This document shows positions 17,529 through 28,631 of a stretch of 64,000 nt of DNA, piece after piece (position 1 is the first letter of the stretch; each line of letters begins with the position of its first letter). This stretch comes from Gordonia pseudamarae (GTDB lineage: Bacteria > Actinomycetota > Actinomycetes > Mycobacteriales > Mycobacteriaceae). Both the position numbers and the translations under genes were made by a program. A model generated the notes under the pieces. It saw nothing but the letters and a program-made list of their open reading frames with translations. It was not told where the DNA came from and searched no databases. Where the stretch lies: the NCBI RefSeq assembly GCF_025273675.1, contig NZ_CP045809.1:1612001-1676000 (forward strand). Reading direction: 5' to 3'.

Positions 17529-18691
17529 GCACCGCATTCCACCGGCGGCTTCCGGGCGATGTCGGCGGTATACCTGAGCAGGTCGGACACGGCGTCGACC
17601 TCGGTGAGAAATCCGTCGTGCCCCTTGTCCGAGTTGACCACGTGCAGCCCGCCGACGGCGTTGCCGAGGTTGTCGGCGATCTCCTGCTGCAGCCGAAGCG
17701 GGAACAGGATGTCCGAATCGATGCCTCCGACGACCACCGGGACGGTGCAGGCACTCAACGCGGCCCTCACCCCGCCGCGGTCGCGTCCGACGTCGTGGCC
17801 GTTGACGACCTCGGTCAGCAACACGTAGCTGCCGGGATCGAATCGTTCGATCAGCTTCTCGGCCTGATACTCCAGGTAGCTTTCGATGGAGTAGCGCCCC
17901 CCGGTGCGCGGATCCTCGCCCGACTGCGGTGCGTTGGCGAACCGTTCGTCGAGTTCGGCTTCACCGCGATAGGTCAGATGCGCCATCCGGCGCGCGATAC
18001 CCATCGCCGCGGCGGGTGACCGCCCGGTGCCGTAGTAGTCGCCGCCCTGCCAATCCGGATGCGCCTTGATGGCCGCGATCTGCGCCGTCTGAATCCCGAT
18101 CTGGAACGCGGTGGCGCGGGCGCCGATCGCGAGGACCAGCGCGGTGCGAAGCCGGTCGGGAAATCCGACGGCCCACTCGAGCGCACGGGCGCCACCGAGC
18201 GACCCGCCGAGCACCGCGGCCACCCGGTCGATACCGAGACGGTCCATCAGCAGTACCTCGGCCCGCACCTGGTCGAGCAGCGTGATCGCGGGGAATCGGG
18301 ATCCCCATGCCCTGCCGTCCGGGGCAATCGATGACGGCCCGGTCGAACCCCGGCAACCGCCGAGGGTGTTGGCGGCGATGACACACCATTCGGCGGTGTC
18401 GATGGCCCGGCCCGGCCCGATCACATCACCCCACCAACCGGGTGTCGGGTGATCGTCGTCGGCGGGGCCGATGACGTGCGAGTCGCCGGTGAGCGCGTGC
18501 AGGACGAGAACGACGTTGTCGCGGTCGGGCGACAACCGGCCCCAGCGCTGAAATGCCATCGTCACGTTCTCGAACGTCTCGCCGCTGTCGAGCGGAAGCG
18601 GGGGCAGGGTGACTGAGGTCAGCTGACCGTCGGGAAGATCCTCCCAATCGGTTGTGTCCGACGGACGGGGGATCGGCTCATCGGTGGTCAT
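17516..18691 (-). CDS. metX: Homoserine O-acetyltransferase, distal copy
   Basis: A 391-residue alpha/beta-hydrolase acyltransferase. The nucleophile Ser lies in [13 protein letters not shown], the acid is in [10 protein letters not shown] and the His in SDKGHDGFL; the family block [12 protein letters not shown] is intact. It transfers acetyl from acetyl-CoA to homoserine, feeding MetY. It is the second of two tandem metX genes and begins ten bases after the stop of the first. The pair differ at many positions (for example SLGG here against SMGG), so the duplication is not recent. No Shine-Dalgarno site is seen; a small CGGTAG/CTACCG hairpin sits in the gap. A slightly earlier ATG at 18715 is possible. 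Confidence 0.88.
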   Translation of the reverse strand: MTTDEPIPRPSDTTDWEDLPDGQLTSVTLPPLPLDSGETFENVTMAFQRWGRLSPDRDNVVLVLHALTGDSHVIGPADDDHPTPGWWGDVIGPGRAIDTAEWCVIAANTLGGCRGSTGPSSIAPDGRAWGSRFPAITLLDQVRAEVLLMDRLGIDRVAAVLGGSLGGARALEWAVGFPDRLRTALVLAIGARATAFQIGIQTAQIAAIKAHPDWQGGDYYGTGRSPAAAMGIARRMAHLTYRGEAELDERFANAPQSGEDPRTGGRYSIESYLEYQAEKLIERFDPGSYVLLTEVVNGHDVGRDRGGVRAALSACTVPVVVGGIDSDILFPLRLQQEIADNLGNAVGGLHVVNSDKGHDGFLTEVDAVSDLLRYTADIARKPPVECGAENR

Positions 18692-18701
18692 CGGTAGGAG
18701 T

Positions 18702-19883
18702 CTACCGGCGCGCATCCCGGGCGACGTCGATCGTGTACCGCAGGAGCCCGCCGATGGCGTCGGCCTCGGTGAGAAAGCCGTCATGCCCCTTGTCCGAGCT
18801 CACCACATGCAGTCCACCGGCGGCGTTGCCGAGTTGTTCGGCGATTTCTGCCTGCAGGCGCAGCGGATAGAGCCGGTCCGAATCGATCCCGCCGACGACG
18901 ACGGGCACCGGGCAGCCGCGCAGCGCCGCCTCGACACCGCCTCGACCCCGGCCGACGTCGTGGTTGTTGAGCGCGTCGGTCAAGGTGACGTAGCTGCCCG
19001 GATCGAACCGCCGGCTCAGCTTCGCCGACTGGTGTTCGAGATAGCTTTCGACGGCATAGCGGCCGTCGTCGAGCGGATTCTCGGTGCCCTGCGGGGAGTT
19101 GCCGAATCGTTCGTCGAGCTCGATCTCGGCGCGGTAGGACAGATGCGCGATACGCCGGGCGATACCCATACCGACAGTCGGCGAGACGCCCGACCCGTGG
19201 TAGTCGCCGCCCTGCCAGTGCGGGTCGGCCTCGATAGCGGCGATCTGGGTGGACTGGATGCCGATCTGGTCGGCGGTGGCGCGGGCACCGACCGCCAGGA
19301 CCAGCGCCGAGCGGACCCGATCGGGATAGCCGACCGCCCATTCCAGTGCGCGCGCGCCGCCCATCGAGCCGCCGACCACGGCCGTCACCCGCGAGATACC
19401 GAGCACCTCGGTCAGCGCGACCTCGGCCCGAACCTGGTCGAGGATGGTGATCCGCGGAAACCGCGAACCCCACGCGCGGCCGTCCGGGGCGGTCGACGAG
19501 GGTCCGGTGGACCCGCGGCAACCGCCCAGGACGTTGGGGGACACGACACACCATTGGTCGGTGTCGACGGCGCATCCCGGACCGATCAGTCCGTCCCACC
19601 AGCCGGCGGCCTCGTGCTCGTCGTCGGCCGGTCCGGTGACATGGGAATCCCCGGTGAGTGCGTGCAGGGCGAGCACCACGTTGTCGCGGTCGGGTGACAA
19701 CGTGCCCCAGCGCTGGAACGCCAGGGTCACGTCGCCGAGAACCTCACCGTTGTCGAGTGCCACAGGGCCCACCGGGGCATACATCAACTCCCCGTCCGGG
19801 GCGTTCTCCCAGTTGAGGGCGTACGGATGCTCCGTCACTGGACTGCTGATGGTCACCGGCACGGGTTGCTCACTCGCTCTCAC
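18702..19883 (-). CDS. metX: Homoserine O-acetyltransferase, proximal copy
   Basis: The 393-residue enzyme has every MetX hallmark: [28 protein letters not shown], the nucleophile elbow [16 protein letters not shown] near residue 170, [14 protein letters not shown] and [10 protein letters not shown]. It makes O-acetylhomoserine for the sulfhydrylation route to methionine. The GTG start at 19883 lies 11 bases after the metY stop, so metY-metX-metX form one operon behind the SAM-IV riboswitch. This copy keeps the usual SMGG elbow and is probably the orthologue of M. tuberculosis Rv3341. Confidence 0.93.
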   Translation of the reverse strand: MRASEQPVPVTISSPVTEHPYALNWENAPDGELMYAPVGPVALDNGEVLGDVTLAFQRWGTLSPDRDNVVLALHALTGDSHVTGPADDEHEAAGWWDGLIGPGCAVDTDQWCVVSPNVLGGCRGSTGPSSTAPDGRAWGSRFPRITILDQVRAEVALTEVLGISRVTAVVGGSMGGARALEWAVGYPDRVRSALVLAVGARATADQIGIQSTQIAAIEADPHWQGGDYHGSGVSPTVGMGIARRIAHLSYRAEIELDERFGNSPQGTENPLDDGRYAVESYLEHQSAKLSRRFDPGSYVTLTDALNNHDVGRGRGGVEAALRGCPVPVVVGGIDSDRLYPLRLQAEIAEQLGNAAGGLHVVSSDKGHDGFLTEADAIGGLLRYTIDVARDARR

Positions 19884-19894
19884 ACATCACCTGT

Positions 19895-21208
19895 TCACTT
19901 GGCTGCCGCGAAGCCCTGCTCGAGGTCGGCGATGATGTCATCGATGCCTTCGATACCGACGGCGAGCCGGACCAGCCCGGGGGTGACCGCCGCCGCCAGC
20001 TGCTCTTCGGGCGTCAGCTGACTGTGCGTGGTCGAGGCCGGATGGATCACCAGCGACCGGACATCGCCGATATTGGCGACATGGCTGTGCAGGGTCAACG
20101 CGTCGACGAATCGTTTGCCGGCATCCACGCCGCCGTCGATCTCGAACGCGACGATCGCACCCTGCCCCTTGGGGGCCAGTTCCTGGCCCCGCCGGTACCA
20201 CGGAGACGTCGACAGCCCCGCATACGTCACGGACGTGACCTGCGGATGGTCGTTGAGGAACGCGGCGACGCGCTGCGCGTTGGCCACATGCCGCTCGACC
20301 CGCAGGCTCAGCGTCTCCAGGCCCTGTGCCAGTAGGAAGGCGTTGAACGGGGCGATCGCGGCACCGATGTCACGCAGCAACTGGACCCGGGCCTTCAGAG
20401 CGAACGCCGGGGCGCCCAGGTCGGCGAACACGACGCCGTGATAGCTGGGATCGGCGGTGGTGAAACCCGGGAACAGGTCCGTTCCGTCGCGCTGGACCCG
20501 CCAGTCGAAGGTGCCGCCGTCGACGATGACACCCCCCACCGCGGTGCCGTGGCCGCCGATGTACTTGGTGGCCGAATGCACCACCACGTCGGCGCCGTGA
20601 GCCAGCGGATTGAGCAGGTACGGGGTCGCGACGGTGTTGTCGACGATCAGCGGAATACCGTTGTTGTGCGCCACCGCCGAGATGCCCGGGATGTCGAGTA
20701 CCTCATTGCCCGGGTTGGCGATGGACTCGCCGTAGAAGGCGCGCGTGTTGTCGCGGACCGCGGCCTGCCACGCCGCCGGATCCTCGGGATCGTCGACGAA
20801 GGTGACCTCGACACCCAGCTTGGGCAGGGTGTAGTGGAACAGGTTGTAGGTTCCGCCGTACAGCCGGGGGCTGGACACCACATGGCTGCCGGCCTCTGCC
20901 ACGTTGACGATCGCGTACGTGGTGGCGGCCTGACCCGAGGCCACCAGCAGTGCGGCGACGCCGCCCTCGAGTGCGGCCAGGCGCTGCTCGACCGCGTCCT
21001 GCGTCGGGTTCATGATCCGGGTGTAGATGTTGCCGGGCTCGGTGAGGCCGAAGAGATTGGCGGCGTGCTCGGTGTCGCGGAAGGTGTAGCTGGTGGTCTG
21101 GTAGATCGGCAACGCGCGCGCACCGGTCGTCGGATCCGGTGATTGGCCGACGTGGATCTGCTTGGTTTCGAAACTCCAGTTGTCTGCTGGATTCGCTGCG
21201 TCAGACAT
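19895..21208 (-). CDS. metY: O-acetylhomoserine sulfhydrylase MetY
   Basis: A 437-residue PLP enzyme of the Cys/Met metabolism family, which converts O-acetylhomoserine and sulfide to homocysteine. The PLP Lys is in VHSATKYIGGHGTAVGG; the phosphate-binding and substrate regions include YTRIMNPTQDAVEQRLAALE and VDNTVATPYLLNPLAHGAD. The length of about 430, longer than cystathionine synthases, and the insert AWQAAVRDNTRAFYGESIANP are typical of MetY. It is the first gene of the metY-metX-metX operon, controlled by the riboswitch in its leader. Confidence 0.95.
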   Translation of the reverse strand: MSDAANPADNWSFETKQIHVGQSPDPTTGARALPIYQTTSYTFRDTEHAANLFGLTEPGNIYTRIMNPTQDAVEQRLAALEGGVAALLVASGQAATTYAIVNVAEAGSHVVSSPRLYGGTYNLFHYTLPKLGVEVTFVDDPEDPAAWQAAVRDNTRAFYGESIANPGNEVLDIPGISAVAHNNGIPLIVDNTVATPYLLNPLAHGADVVVHSATKYIGGHGTAVGGVIVDGGTFDWRVQRDGTDLFPGFTTADPSYHGVVFADLGAPAFALKARVQLLRDIGAAIAPFNAFLLAQGLETLSLRVERHVANAQRVAAFLNDHPQVTSVTYAGLSTSPWYRRGQELAPKGQGAIVAFEIDGGVDAGKRFVDALTLHSHVANIGDVRSLVIHPASTTHSQLTPEEQLAAAVTPGLVRLAVGIEGIDDIIADLEQGFAAAK

Positions 21209-21273
21209 GACGTGTACACAACTTTCTTACGGTCGGCAGGGCTCGCTGAGACCCTGTGGGGTCCGACCTTCGG

Positions 21274-21390
21274 ACCCGCGCTTGCCGGGAGGCCGTGTGG
21301 CCCCCAACCTGGTCATCACCCGGAGCACCCCACCGCGGTTGGAGGGTTGCCGATCAGCGAGCCGGGGCTTCGTGCTGATACTCATGACCT
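21274..21390 (-). ncRNA. SAM-IV riboswitch in the metY leader
   Basis: Read on the minus strand, the leader contains GGTCATGAG, then CAGCACGAAGCCCCGGCT, CGGCAACCCTCC, ACCGCGGTGGGGTGC, CCGGGTGATGACC and CGGCAAGCGCGGG in this order. These blocks are the conserved core of the actinobacterial SAM-IV aptamer; GGTCAT pairs with ATGACC to close P1. A strong hairpin, GGGTCCGA-AGG-TCGGACCC (21259-21277), touches its 3' edge and may be the switch toward the metY start about 65 bases further. High S-adenosylmethionine should turn the operon off. Confidence 0.9.
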
Positions 21391-21471
21391 GGCGACAAGG
21401 ATATAACACCGATTTCATACCCAGGGAACCCTCCTGCTCAGACCGGTTGGAACACCGCGGAAATCGGTGTT

Positions 21472-21615
21472 GTGAACGATCTCACCGCGTGTTCGTGGAA
21501 TACGGTGCCGGCGCTGCTGCGCACTCTGCCGACGCCCACCCTGTTCGGCGCGGACCTGGCCGTGGGCGGGCTGCTGATTCTGGTACCGGCCGTGGCGGCA
21601 CACCGGCGTGGGTGA
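21472..21615 (+). CDS. Possible 47-residue membrane peptide
   Basis: A short frame starts with GTG and encodes one hydrophobic helix (LFGADLAVGGLLILVPAVAA) ending HRRG. It sits between the divergent metY leader and xthA. No ribosome-binding site or homologue is recognised, so it may be chance; the helix followed by a positive end is the only support. Confidence 0.25.
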   Translation: MNDLTACSWNTVPALLRTLPTPTLFGADLAVGGLLILVPAVAAHRRG

Positions 21616-21621
21616 CGGTGA

Positions 21622-23670
<2,049 letters not shown>

Positions 23671-23710
23671 GGGATGTCTCCTTCGCATCACGACGAGGGA
23701 GACATCGGGG

Positions 23711-24787
23711 ATGAGTTCGGCGATCGACTCGGCGAAGGCCGCGGTGAGCACGGGCAAGGAGAAGTTCACCGAGGCGCAGGACCGCTGGCCGGTGCTCAAA
23801 CACATCCTCGACACCGTCACCCGCTACAATGAGCGACGCGGAAATCTGCATGCCGCGAGCATCACCTTCAACGGGATACTCGCACTCATCCCTATCCTCA
23901 TGGTGGCGTTCGCCATTGCCGGTTATGTCCTCGCCGGCAATCAGGGTCTGCTCGACGAGATCCAGGAGTCGGTGGTCGAGCAGATGCCCGGCGACATGGG
24001 CACGCAGGTGTCGGACCTGATTGATTCGGCCATCGCCTCCCGCGCCACGGTCGGTGTGGTCGGCCTGTTCGGTGCGGCGTTCACCGGCATCGGATGGATG
24101 GCGGGTGTGCGCATGGCGCTGACCGAGATCTGGGGCGGACGCATCAAACGCAACGCGGTGATGGCCAAGCTCGGCGATCTGCTGGCCTTCGTGGCCCTCG
24201 GGGCGGCGTTCATCGTCACGATGGTGCTGAGCGCGCTGGGTAGCAGCGGGCTGCTCAACAAGATCATGGACTGGCTGTCGATCGATGACATGCCGTGGGC
24301 GTCGACGGTGATCCGGGTGGTCTCGATCCTGGTGTCGGTCTGCGCGTCCTGGATGCTGTGCACTTTCGTGCAGTCGTGGCTTCCGCTGACCAAGGTGCCG
24401 TTCACGAACTGTCTCAAGGCGGGGCTGCTGATGGCGGTGGTCTTCGAGGTCCTCAAGACGTTCGGCGGCATCTACCTGACGTCGGTGATGAGCGGGCCCG
24501 CGGGCGCGGCCTTCGGATCGATCATCGGCATCATGGTGTTCGCCTATCTCGCCTCGCGAATCCTGTTGTACGCCACCGCCTGGTGCGCCACGGACCCGAA
24601 GAACCAGGCCTTCCAGGTGGTCGATGAGATCGAACCGCACGAGGAGGAGCAGGCGCAGCGGACTGTGGTGATCTCACCGACCTACGCGGTTAATCCGACG
24701 CCGAGACCAACGGTGATCGCGGGTGCGGTGGCCGCCGGAGCGGTGCTCGCGGCATCCATCGCGCAGGTCGCGCGTCTGCGCAGGTGA
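23711..24787 (+). CDS. yhjD: YhjD/YihY (BrkB) family inner-membrane protein
   Basis: The 358-residue protein has about six hydrophobic helices after a 50-residue cytoplasmic start. The family block NLHAASITFNGILALIPILM begins the membrane part. The last 60 residues are partly charged (EIEPHEEEQ), then end with a further hydrophobic stretch and RLRR. It begins 40 bases after trpS with a GAGGGAG site. BrkB/YihY proteins are of uncertain function; some were once thought to be RNase BN. Confidence 0.88.
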   Translation: MSSAIDSAKAAVSTGKEKFTEAQDRWPVLKHILDTVTRYNERRGNLHAASITFNGILALIPILMVAFAIAGYVLAGNQGLLDEIQESVVEQMPGDMGTQVSDLIDSAIASRATVGVVGLFGAAFTGIGWMAGVRMALTEIWGGRIKRNAVMAKLGDLLAFVALGAAFIVTMVLSALGSSGLLNKIMDWLSIDDMPWASTVIRVVSILVSVCASWMLCTFVQSWLPLTKVPFTNCLKAGLLMAVVFEVLKTFGGIYLTSVMSGPAGAAFGSIIGIMVFAYLASRILLYATAWCATDPKNQAFQVVDEIEPHEEEQAQRTVVISPTYAVNPTPRPTVIAGAVAAGAVLAASIAQVARLRR

Positions 24788-24842
24788 GATCGTGGCCGCC
24801 GGTCCCGGCCCGACGCACCGGCGGCAAACCTGGATAGGGACT

Positions 24843-24896
24843 GTGCGACCGGACACGACAGTTCGACCGGAAACGACAGTTCGACCGGAAACGACA
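24843..24896. repeat. 18-bp tandem repeat (GTTCGACCGGAAACGACA)
   Basis: Two perfect units (24861-24878 and 24879-24896) follow one imperfect unit (24843-24860). The array runs into the left arm of the terminator hairpin at 24894. It is in the gap between yhjD and the convergent sdhB. Confidence 0.88.
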
Positions 24897-24933
24897 GGGG
24901 GCCCGCCGACCATTCGGTCGGCGGGCCCCCTGT
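24894..24933. terminator. Bidirectional terminator between yhjD and sdhB
   Basis: A perfect 18-bp stem (ACAGGGGGCCCGCCGACC and its complement) closes the loop ATTC. It is centred in the gap between the two convergent genes and is the strongest hairpin in this part of the window. CTTCT follows on the plus strand. Confidence 0.9.
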
Positions 24934-24950
24934 CTTCTGAAAGGCAGGCG

Positions 24951-25745
24951 TCAGCGCGAGAACATCAGTGCGCGCTTGACTTCCGAGATCGCCTGGGTCA
25001 CCTGGATGCCGCGCGGGCAGGCATCGGTGCAGTTGAAGGTGGTACGGCAACGCCACACGCCGTCGACATCGTTGAGGATGTCCAGGCGCTCGACGGCGGC
25101 CTCGTCACGGCTGTCGAAGATGAACCGGTGCGCGTTGACGATGGCGGCCGGACCGAAGTAGCTGCCCTCGTTCCAGAAGATCGGGCAACTGGTGGTGCAG
25201 CACGCGCACAGGATGCACTTGGTGGTGTCATCGAAGCGGGCGCGGTCGGTCTGGCTCTGGATACGCTCGTACGTCGGCTCATTGCCCGAGGTGATCAGGA
25301 ACGGCTTGATCGCCCGGTAGGCGTCGAAGAACGGCTCCATGTTGACGATCAGGTCCTTCTCCACCGGCAGACCCTTGATGGGTTCGATGGTGATCGTCAG
25401 TTCCTTGGCCTTGGCGGGATCCTTGGGCAGCAGATCCTTCATCAGCAGCTTGCACGCCAGCCGGTTGACGCCGTTGACCCGCATCGCGTCGGAGCCGCAC
25501 ACGCCGTGTGCGCAGCTGCGCCGGAAGGTGAGTGAGCCGTCGAGATAACCCTTCACGTACAGCAGCAGGTTGAGCAGCCGGTCGGTCGGCAGGGCCGGGA
25601 CACGGTAGCTCTGGAATCCCTGTGCGTCAGGATCTTCCGGGTTGAACCGGTAGATCTTGAGCGTGATCATGGTGGCCTCGGCGGGCACCGGGGGCAGCGG
25701 CGGCTCGTCGGAGCCGGGCGTGGGCTTTTCCAGGATTGCGGTCAT
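24951..25745 (-). CDS. sdhB: Succinate dehydrogenase iron-sulfur subunit
   Basis: The 264-residue subunit carries electrons from FAD to quinone. The [2Fe-2S] Cys set lies in RRSCAHGVCGSDAM and RLACK; the [4Fe-4S] and [3Fe-4S] sets lie in CILCACCTTSCP and CRTTFNCTDACPRG. The start at 25745 overlaps the sdhA stop. It is the last gene of sdhCDAB and ends just before a strong terminator. The first 25 residues are a Pro-rich leader not seen in shorter homologues, and an internal Met (MITLKIYRF) could be an alternative start. Confidence 0.95.
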   Translation of the reverse strand: MTAILEKPTPGSDEPPLPPVPAEATMITLKIYRFNPEDPDAQGFQSYRVPALPTDRLLNLLLYVKGYLDGSLTFRRSCAHGVCGSDAMRVNGVNRLACKLLMKDLLPKDPAKAKELTITIEPIKGLPVEKDLIVNMEPFFDAYRAIKPFLITSGNEPTYERIQSQTDRARFDDTTKCILCACCTTSCPIFWNEGSYFGPAAIVNAHRFIFDSRDEAAVERLDILNDVDGVWRCRTTFNCTDACPRGIQVTQAISEVKRALMFSR

Positions 25746-27499
25746 CAGTACTTACGCTCCATCGGCTCGTATCGGGTCTGTACCACGGGCTTGTAGTCCA
25801 GCTCGATGTCGGCGACCAGGTCGGCGCCCTTCTTGTACGCCATCGTGTGGCGCATGAAGTTGACGTCGTCGCGGTTGGGGTAGTCCTCACGGGCGTGCCC
25901 ACCACGGGATTCCTTGCGGTTGAGGGCACCGGCGACGGTGACCTCGGCCATTTCCAGCAGGAAGCCGAGTTCGATGGCTTCGAGCAGGTCGGAGTTGAAG
26001 CGCTTGCCCTTGTCGTGGATGCGAATGTGGGCGTACCGCTCCTTGAACCCCTGTACATCCTTGAGGGCCTGCTTGAGGGTGTCCTCGGTGCGGAACACCG
26101 ACGCGTTGGCGTCCATCGAGGCCTGCAGCTCGGTGCGGATGTCGGCGACCCGTTCGTGGCCGTGGTCGGACAGCAGGGTTTCCAGCCAGCTGTCGACCAT
26201 CGAGGTGGGCGCCTCGGGAAGCGGCACGAACGACGCGGAGTTGGCGTGCTCCGCGGCGGCGATACCCGCGCGCCGGCCGAACACGTTGATGTCGAGCAGC
26301 GAGTTGGTGCCGAGGCGGTTGGCGCCGTGCACCGACACGCACGCGCACTCGCCGGCGGCGAACAGACCGTGCACGATCTCGGTGTTGTTGCGCAACACCT
26401 GGCCTTCGATGTTGGTCGGGATGCCGCCCATCACGTAGTGGCAGGTGGGGAACACCGGCACGTACTCGGTGACCGGGTCGACGCCGAGGTAGGTGCGCGA
26501 GAACTCGGTGATATCGGGGAGCTTCTCGTTGAGCACGTCCTCGCCGAGGTGGGTCACGTCGATGTAGACGTAGTCCTTGTTCGGTCCGGCGCCGCGACCT
26601 TCGAGTACCTCCAGCACCATCGAGCGGGCCACGATGTCACGGGGCGCGAGGTCCTTGATGGTGGGGGCGTAGCGTTCCATGAACCGCTCGCCGTCCACGT
26701 TGCGCAGGATACCGCCCTCACCACGCACAGCTTCCGAGATGAGAATGCCCAGGCCGGCCAGACCGGTCGGATGGAATTGGTGGAACTCCATGTCCTCCAA
26801 GGGAAGTCCCTTGCGGAAGATGATGCCCATGCCGTCGCCGGTGAGGGTGTGCGCGTTGGAGGTGGTCTTGTACATACGTCCGGAACCACCGGTGGCGAAC
26901 ACGATCGACTTGGCGTGGAAGACGTGGATCTCGCCGGTGGCCAGCTCGTAGGCGACGACGCCGGTGGCGGTGAGTTCGCCGTCCTCGTTCTCCGTCAGAC
27001 AGATGTCGAGTGCGTAGAACTCGTTGAAGAACTCGACATCGTGCTTGACGCAGTTCTGGTACAGCGTCTGCAGGATCATGTGGCCGGTGCGGTCGGCGGC
27101 GTAGCAGGCCCGGCGGACCGGGGCCTTGCCGTGGTCGCGCGTGTGGCCGCCGAACCGGCGCTGGTCGATGCGGCCCTCGGGCGTGCGGTTGAACGGCAGC
27201 CCCATCTTCTCCAGGTCGAGCACCGCATCGATGGCCTCCTTGGCCATGATCTCGGCGGCATCCTGGTCGACGATGTAGTCACCACCCTTGACCGTGTCGA
27301 AGGTGTGCCACTCCCAGTTGTCCTCTTCGACGTTGGCCAGCGCGGCGCACATGCCGCCCTGCGCCGCGCCGGTATGCGAACGGGTGGGGTAGAGCTTGGT
27401 GAGGACCGCGGTCCGCGCACGGGGAGCGGCCTCGATGGCCGCGCGCATCCCGGCGCCGCCGGCGCCGACGATGACCACGTCGTAGCGGTGTTCCTGCAT
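25745..27499 (-). CDS. sdhA: Succinate dehydrogenase flavoprotein subunit
   Basis: The 584-residue catalytic subunit binds FAD (DVVIVGAGGAGMRAAIEA) with the covalent-linkage His in PTRSHTGAAQGG. Substrate residues lie in EFHQFHPTGLAG, the active-site Arg in EGGILRNVDGERF, and HYVMGGIPTN is present. It oxidises succinate to fumarate in the TCA cycle at the inner membrane. The start at 27499 (MQEHRYDVV) fits the family; the open frame upstream is an antisense-like extension. sdhB overlaps its stop. Confidence 0.96.
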   Translation of the reverse strand: MQEHRYDVVIVGAGGAGMRAAIEAAPRARTAVLTKLYPTRSHTGAAQGGMCAALANVEEDNWEWHTFDTVKGGDYIVDQDAAEIMAKEAIDAVLDLEKMGLPFNRTPEGRIDQRRFGGHTRDHGKAPVRRACYAADRTGHMILQTLYQNCVKHDVEFFNEFYALDICLTENEDGELTATGVVAYELATGEIHVFHAKSIVFATGGSGRMYKTTSNAHTLTGDGMGIIFRKGLPLEDMEFHQFHPTGLAGLGILISEAVRGEGGILRNVDGERFMERYAPTIKDLAPRDIVARSMVLEVLEGRGAGPNKDYVYIDVTHLGEDVLNEKLPDITEFSRTYLGVDPVTEYVPVFPTCHYVMGGIPTNIEGQVLRNNTEIVHGLFAAGECACVSVHGANRLGTNSLLDINVFGRRAGIAAAEHANSASFVPLPEAPTSMVDSWLETLLSDHGHERVADIRTELQASMDANASVFRTEDTLKQALKDVQGFKERYAHIRIHDKGKRFNSDLLEAIELGFLLEMAEVTVAGALNRKESRGGHAREDYPNRDDVNFMRHTMAYKKGADLVADIELDYKPVVQTRYEPMERKY

Positions 27500-27531
27500 G
27501 AGTCTTGGTCTCCTTTGTCCGACGCGCGAGG

Positions 27532-27987
27532 TCAGTCGACGCTGCCGACGTCGAAGGTGAGCAGGGCGTAGGTGCCCATGATGAGCACGAGCAGCATCGA
27601 CAGCGCCAGCAGGACGTTCAGCCAGAAGCGGGTCGAGTCCTTGCGGGTGTAGTCGGCGATGACGGTGCGCACGCCGTTGCCGCCGTGCAGCTGTGCCAGC
27701 CACAGCATCGTCAGGTCCCAGATCTGCCAGAACGGTGAGTCCCACCGCTCGGCCACGTAGGAGGCGTCGATGCGGTGCACCCCGTCCTCCCAGGCCAGCA
27801 TGATGAACATGTGGCCGAAGGTGAGGATGATCAGTGCCAGCCCCGAGAAGCGCATGAACATCCATGCGTTCTTCTCGAAGTTGCCGCCCTTGGGCTTGCG
27901 CGGCGAGCGCGGGTTGTCGAGGCTGGCCGGTCGGACGTGCTCCTTCTCGAGCGTCTTGGCCAGTTTCGGGTTTGCTGAAGTGGTCAT
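27532..27987 (-). CDS. sdhD: Succinate dehydrogenase membrane anchor subunit
   Basis: The 151-residue anchor has three hydrophobic helices after a 40-residue basic N-terminus. FSGLALIILTFGHMFIMLAW has the likely haem-ligand His (FGHMF); the others are near WQIWDLTMLWLAQ and FWLNVLLALSMLLVLIMGTY. It lies between sdhC and sdhA with short gaps, the order of the mycobacterial Rv3316-Rv3319 operon. With SdhC it binds haem b and quinone. Confidence 0.92.
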   Translation of the reverse strand: MTTSANPKLAKTLEKEHVRPASLDNPRSPRKPKGGNFEKNAWMFMRFSGLALIILTFGHMFIMLAWEDGVHRIDASYVAERWDSPFWQIWDLTMLWLAQLHGGNGVRTVIADYTRKDSTRFWLNVLLALSMLLVLIMGTYALLTFDVGSVD

Positions 27988-27999
27988 GTCCGTCGGCTC

Positions 28000-28407
28000 C
28001 TAGAGCGAGTGCTGGATCAGGATCTGCAGGAGCCGGACCGTCATCGCGCCGAACAGCACGACGAACAGGCCGAGGATGCCCCACAGCATCTGCCGCTGGT
28101 ACTTCGGTCCCTTGGCCCAGAAGTCGACCAGGATCAGTCGCAGGCCGTTGAGGGCGTGGAACATGACGCACGCGACCAGGCCGATCTCCATCAGACCGAT
28201 GATCGGGGTCTTGTACGTCTCGATGATTTCCGAATACTTGTTCGGATCGATACGGATGACCGCCGTGTCGAGGACGTGAACGAACAGAAAGAAGAAGATA
28301 GAAACACCGGTGATGCGGTGCAGCACCCAGGACCACATGCCTGGATCGCCTCGGTAGAGGGAACGCTTACGCACCGGATCTGGTGCAACCTCGGTCGGCG
28401 TGCTCAT
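28000..28407 (-). CDS. sdhC: Succinate dehydrogenase cytochrome b556 subunit
   Basis: The 135-residue protein begins MSTPTEVAPDPVRKRSLYRG. It keeps the family pattern HRITGVSIFFFLFVHVLDT in its first helix and CVMFHALNGLRLI, with the His expected to ligate haem. Three hydrophobic helices are present. The frame extends seven codons upstream (MLEANFP), but the start at 28407 matches homologues. It is the first gene of sdhCDAB; the 220-base gap to cdd holds promoters for both directions and an iron-box-like site. Confidence 0.93.
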   Translation of the reverse strand: MSTPTEVAPDPVRKRSLYRGDPGMWSWVLHRITGVSIFFFLFVHVLDTAVIRIDPNKYSEIIETYKTPIIGLMEIGLVACVMFHALNGLRLILVDFWAKGPKYQRQMLWGILGLFVVLFGAMTVRLLQILIQHSL

Positions 28408-28552
28408 CGGAAAGTTGGCCTCCAACACCGTCGATGGATTGGCTGGGCCGACTGCTCACGATCCTGCGTACGACCCATGCAAGAGACTTTAAACCTATGC
28501 TGAGGCCGTCGTTAAATTACCCGAACACATTTGAGAGACAAGATAACTCGAA

Positions 28553-28571
28553 TTAGGTTTGCCTTACCAAT
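28553..28571. promoter_or_regulatory. Candidate DtxR/IdeR iron box between sdhC and cdd
   Basis: The 19 bases TTAGGTTTGCCTTACCAAT match 14 of 19 positions of the IdeR/DtxR consensus TTAGGTTAGGCTAACCTAA, including TTAGGTT and ACC on opposite arms. It lies about 145 bases ahead of sdhC and 60 ahead of cdd. Succinate dehydrogenase carries three iron-sulfur clusters and haem, so iron control would make sense; binding is not shown by sequence alone. Confidence 0.5.
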
Positions 28572-28631
28572 GTCTGAACGGGCGTAGGGATGGTCACACC
28601 GGGCCCGCACAGTGACGTCGAGGAGGTTGTG

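Noticed and set aside
25736..27571. 611-residue open frame on the plus strand
   Set aside because: It is the mirror of sdhA, which is certain from its FAD and catalytic motifs.
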